In this document: positions 62,613 through 64,000 of the stretch, piece after piece | How positions within the stretch are numbered: the stretch's first letter is position 1 | How the letters are laid out: each line of letters begins with the position of its first letter | Source of the DNA: Streptomyces fructofermentans | GTDB lineage: Bacteria; Actinomycetota; Actinomycetes; Streptomycetales; Streptomycetaceae | DNA: 64,000 bases | Assembly: GCF_014651055.1 (NCBI RefSeq) | Contig: NZ_BMWD01000006.1 | Location: 133,792 to 197,791, forward strand | Reading direction: 5' to 3' | The notes under the pieces: generated by a model | Databases searched by the model: none | Told to the model about the DNA's origin: nothing | Seen by the model: the letters and a program-made list of their open reading frames with translations, nothing else | Made by a program: the position numbers and the translations under genes

Positions 62613-63686
62613 TCACCTCCGGTACTCGGTCGGGACGGCCCGCGCGGCGAGGCCCTCGAAGCGGCGGTCGAAGAGGGCCCCGACCTTGAACGCCTTCACG
62701 AAGCCGCCCTCGGCGAGCAGATCGGCGGTCTCCTGCTCCCAGGCCACGGCCCGGTCCCAACTCGGCGGGAAGTACGGCTTGTTGGCCAGTGCCGTGATCG
62801 ACCGGGCCTGGGGGAGGGTGAGGTTCTGCGTCTTGACGTAGAACTCCTCGTTCCAGCGGTCCGGGTGCTCGTACGCCCACACCTGGCCCTTGGCCCAGCG
62901 CGGGATGTACGCGGCCACGGCGGCGGCCTTCGCGCGGTCCGCCAGCACGGAGGCGGGCGCCCACAGCAGGTTGAGCAGGTCGACCACGTCGGTGGGGATG
63001 GTGCGGGCGCCCCGGGGGCCGTACTGCTTGAGGTAGGCCGGTGCCTGCTGGTTGGCGAGGGGCGCGACGTCCACCTGGCCGGCCTGGAGCGCGGTGAGGA
63101 ACTGGTTGCTGGTCAGCGGCACGAGTTCCACGTCGTCGTAGGCCAGCCCGGCCTGCTTCAGGGCGCGCAGCAGCACGACGCCCTGGGCCTGCCCCTGGGA
63201 GAAGGCGAGCTTCCTGCCCTTGAAGTCCCCGGTCCTCCTGATGTCGCTGCCGGGCTTGGTGGCGAACAGGTAGTTGGGCTTGCGGGTGATGTTGATCGCG
63301 ACGATCTTCGCGTCGAACCCCTGGTAGTACGCCTGGATCGGCGGGATGCCCGCGTTGTTGGCGAGGTCGAGCGACTTGGCGCGGAAGGCGTTGATGACGT
63401 CGGGCCCGGCGCCGATGTTGGCCCAGGAGGACACCTCGAACGGCAGGTCGGACAGACCGGCGAGCTTGAACTGCAGCTGCTGGACGCCCTGGTACGAGGC
63501 GATCTTGAGGCGGGTGCCGGCCGGGACCTTGCTCGCCAGGGGAGCGGAGGCGGACCCCTTGCTCCCGGAGTCGGCGGCGCTGCTGCCCGCGCAGCCGCTG
63601 AGCCCGGCGACGGCGGCGGCACCGAGCAGGGAGCCGAGGAACAGGCGCCGGTCGAGACCGTGCGGGGCGTAGGACGGTGGTGGCAT
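62613..63686 (-). CDS. ssuA: Sulfonate-binding lipoprotein of the ABC transporter
   Basis: A 357-residue NMT1/SsuA-type substrate-binding protein. Its N-terminus carries both an RR motif (DRRLFLGSLLGAAAVAGL) and a lipobox ending at Cys32 (GLSGC), so it may be a Tat-exported lipoprotein. The mature part shows LKIASYQGVQQLQF, DVINAFRAKSLDLA, and VAPLANQQAPAYL of the sulfonate-binding class. First gene of the operon; ligand unproven but flanked by two desulfonating-type enzymes. Confidence 0.88.
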   Translation of the reverse strand: MPPPSYAPHGLDRRLFLGSLLGAAAVAGLSGCAGSSAADSGSKGSASAPLASKVPAGTRLKIASYQGVQQLQFKLAGLSDLPFEVSSWANIGAGPDVINAFRAKSLDLANNAGIPPIQAYYQGFDAKIVAINITRKPNYLFATKPGSDIRRTGDFKGRKLAFSQGQAQGVVLLRALKQAGLAYDDVELVPLTSNQFLTALQAGQVDVAPLANQQAPAYLKQYGPRGARTIPTDVVDLLNLLWAPASVLADRAKAAAVAAYIPRWAKGQVWAYEHPDRWNEEFYVKTQNLTLPQARSITALANKPYFPPSWDRAVAWEQETADLLAEGGFVKAFKVGALFDRRFEGLAARAVPTEYRR

Positions 63687-64000
63687 GGGAGGACTCCCGG
63701 GTTCCAGGTGGGCAGGAGGCGGTGGTGCGCGCCGGGACGGCGGCTCCGGGCGGGCGTGACCGGAGCCACCGGGGTTCCGGGGCCCGGCGGGGCCGGATCG
63801 CCGGAGGACCCGCCGGGCCGCGGGGGACCGGACGGGACGACGGCACGCGGGAAGGGACGCACGCCCGTGGGGCGGCGGAGGAAGGGGTACGACCGGGCGC
63901 GCCCGGAGCGCGGACGGCCGGGAGGACCCGGCCGGGGACCGGGCCCGCGGCTCGGCGGCGGGCCCGGCGGCGGTCCGTGCTCCGGCGCGGGTGGCACCGG
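63687..64000. other. Region upstream of the sulfonate operon
   Basis: 314 bases without a supportable gene. It should contain the ssuA promoter; I see no clear -35/-10, no obvious leader peptide of the short Cys type, and no riboswitch-like conserved element. Composition is extremely C/G-rich. Confidence 0.4.

Noticed and set aside
63687..64000. Short Cys-type leader peptide upstream of the sulfonate operon
   Set aside because: I looked for a small ORF ending in a Cys-containing RVS motif as seen before other sulfur operons but did not find one in this 314-base piece.

Overview
The window is a stretch of linear-chromosome core from a Streptomyces or very close relative. Supporting signs are very high GC, frequent GTG and TTG starts with GGAGG-type ribosome sites, 4-nt GTGA/ATGA gene overlaps, a csn chitosan-oligosaccharide cluster with its operator, a mycothiol-type DsbA protein, a PknG kinase and a LAXTG (class E sortase) surface protein. 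I see no tRNA, rRNA, CRISPR array, insertion sequence, prophage or integrase.

Layout. 1-1077: the 3' part of a thioester (TQXA) surface adhesin with an LAETG anchor. 1716-4488: ettA, a hotdog thioesterase and a hypothetical gene, tightly packed. 4651-6171: a truncated hemoglobin divergent from a PCMT-like methyltransferase. 6307-17184 (minus): a seven-gene phospho-signalling island, in transcription order GlnX-like membrane sensor, GlnH-like binding protein, coiled-coil protein, PknG kinase/TPR, PP2C phosphatase, von Willebrand A protein and FHA protein. 17389-24147 (minus): the csnR-E-F-G-H-K set for uptake and catabolism of chitosan-derived sugars, with a 15-bp palindrome upstream of csnR. 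24384-28995: an MscS channel, an HNH nuclease, and a PadR-controlled FtsX-type ABC exporter. 29258-32273: a small repeat protein, malQ and a small membrane protein. 32636-36813: a TetR regulator with an FAD monooxygenase and a MarR regulator with a DMT exporter, each pair with striking palindromes between its divergent genes. 37320-45680: an M14 peptidase, pepN, a DUF1203 protein, asd, and an ECF sigma factor with a membrane partner. 45865-56692: a large subtilisin, a Nudix hydrolase, a Tat-exported phosphoesterase, an AbiEi/DUF559-like protein, a second pepN and a mycothiol-linked DsbA-like protein. 56782-63686 (minus): a small Cys-rich protein, an amino acid permease, and a sulfonate uptake and desulfonation operon (binding protein, permease, ATPase, FMN monooxygenase, TauD-type dioxygenase).

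How the genes work together. The most interesting unit is the PknG island. In mycobacteria GlnX and GlnH sense extracellular acidic amino acids and feed PknG, whose FHA target controls 2-oxoglutarate metabolism. Here the same sensor and kinase are joined by a phosphatase, a vWA protein and an FHA reader. Three of these cytoplasmic proteins carry zinc-ribbon-like N-termini, and the gene translationally coupled to pknG contains the only TTA (bldA) codon I noticed in the window. A second highlight is an array of at least seven GCCAAC-N4-GTTGGC palindromes, partly stepped at 14 bp, between the tetR gene and the monooxygenase.

Intergenic DNA is notable for short tandem GC-rich repeats (16-, 18-, 20-, 22-, 33- and 75-bp periods) and for long perfect hairpins serving as terminators. 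Gene functions are from recognised motifs and synteny; no database search was run.
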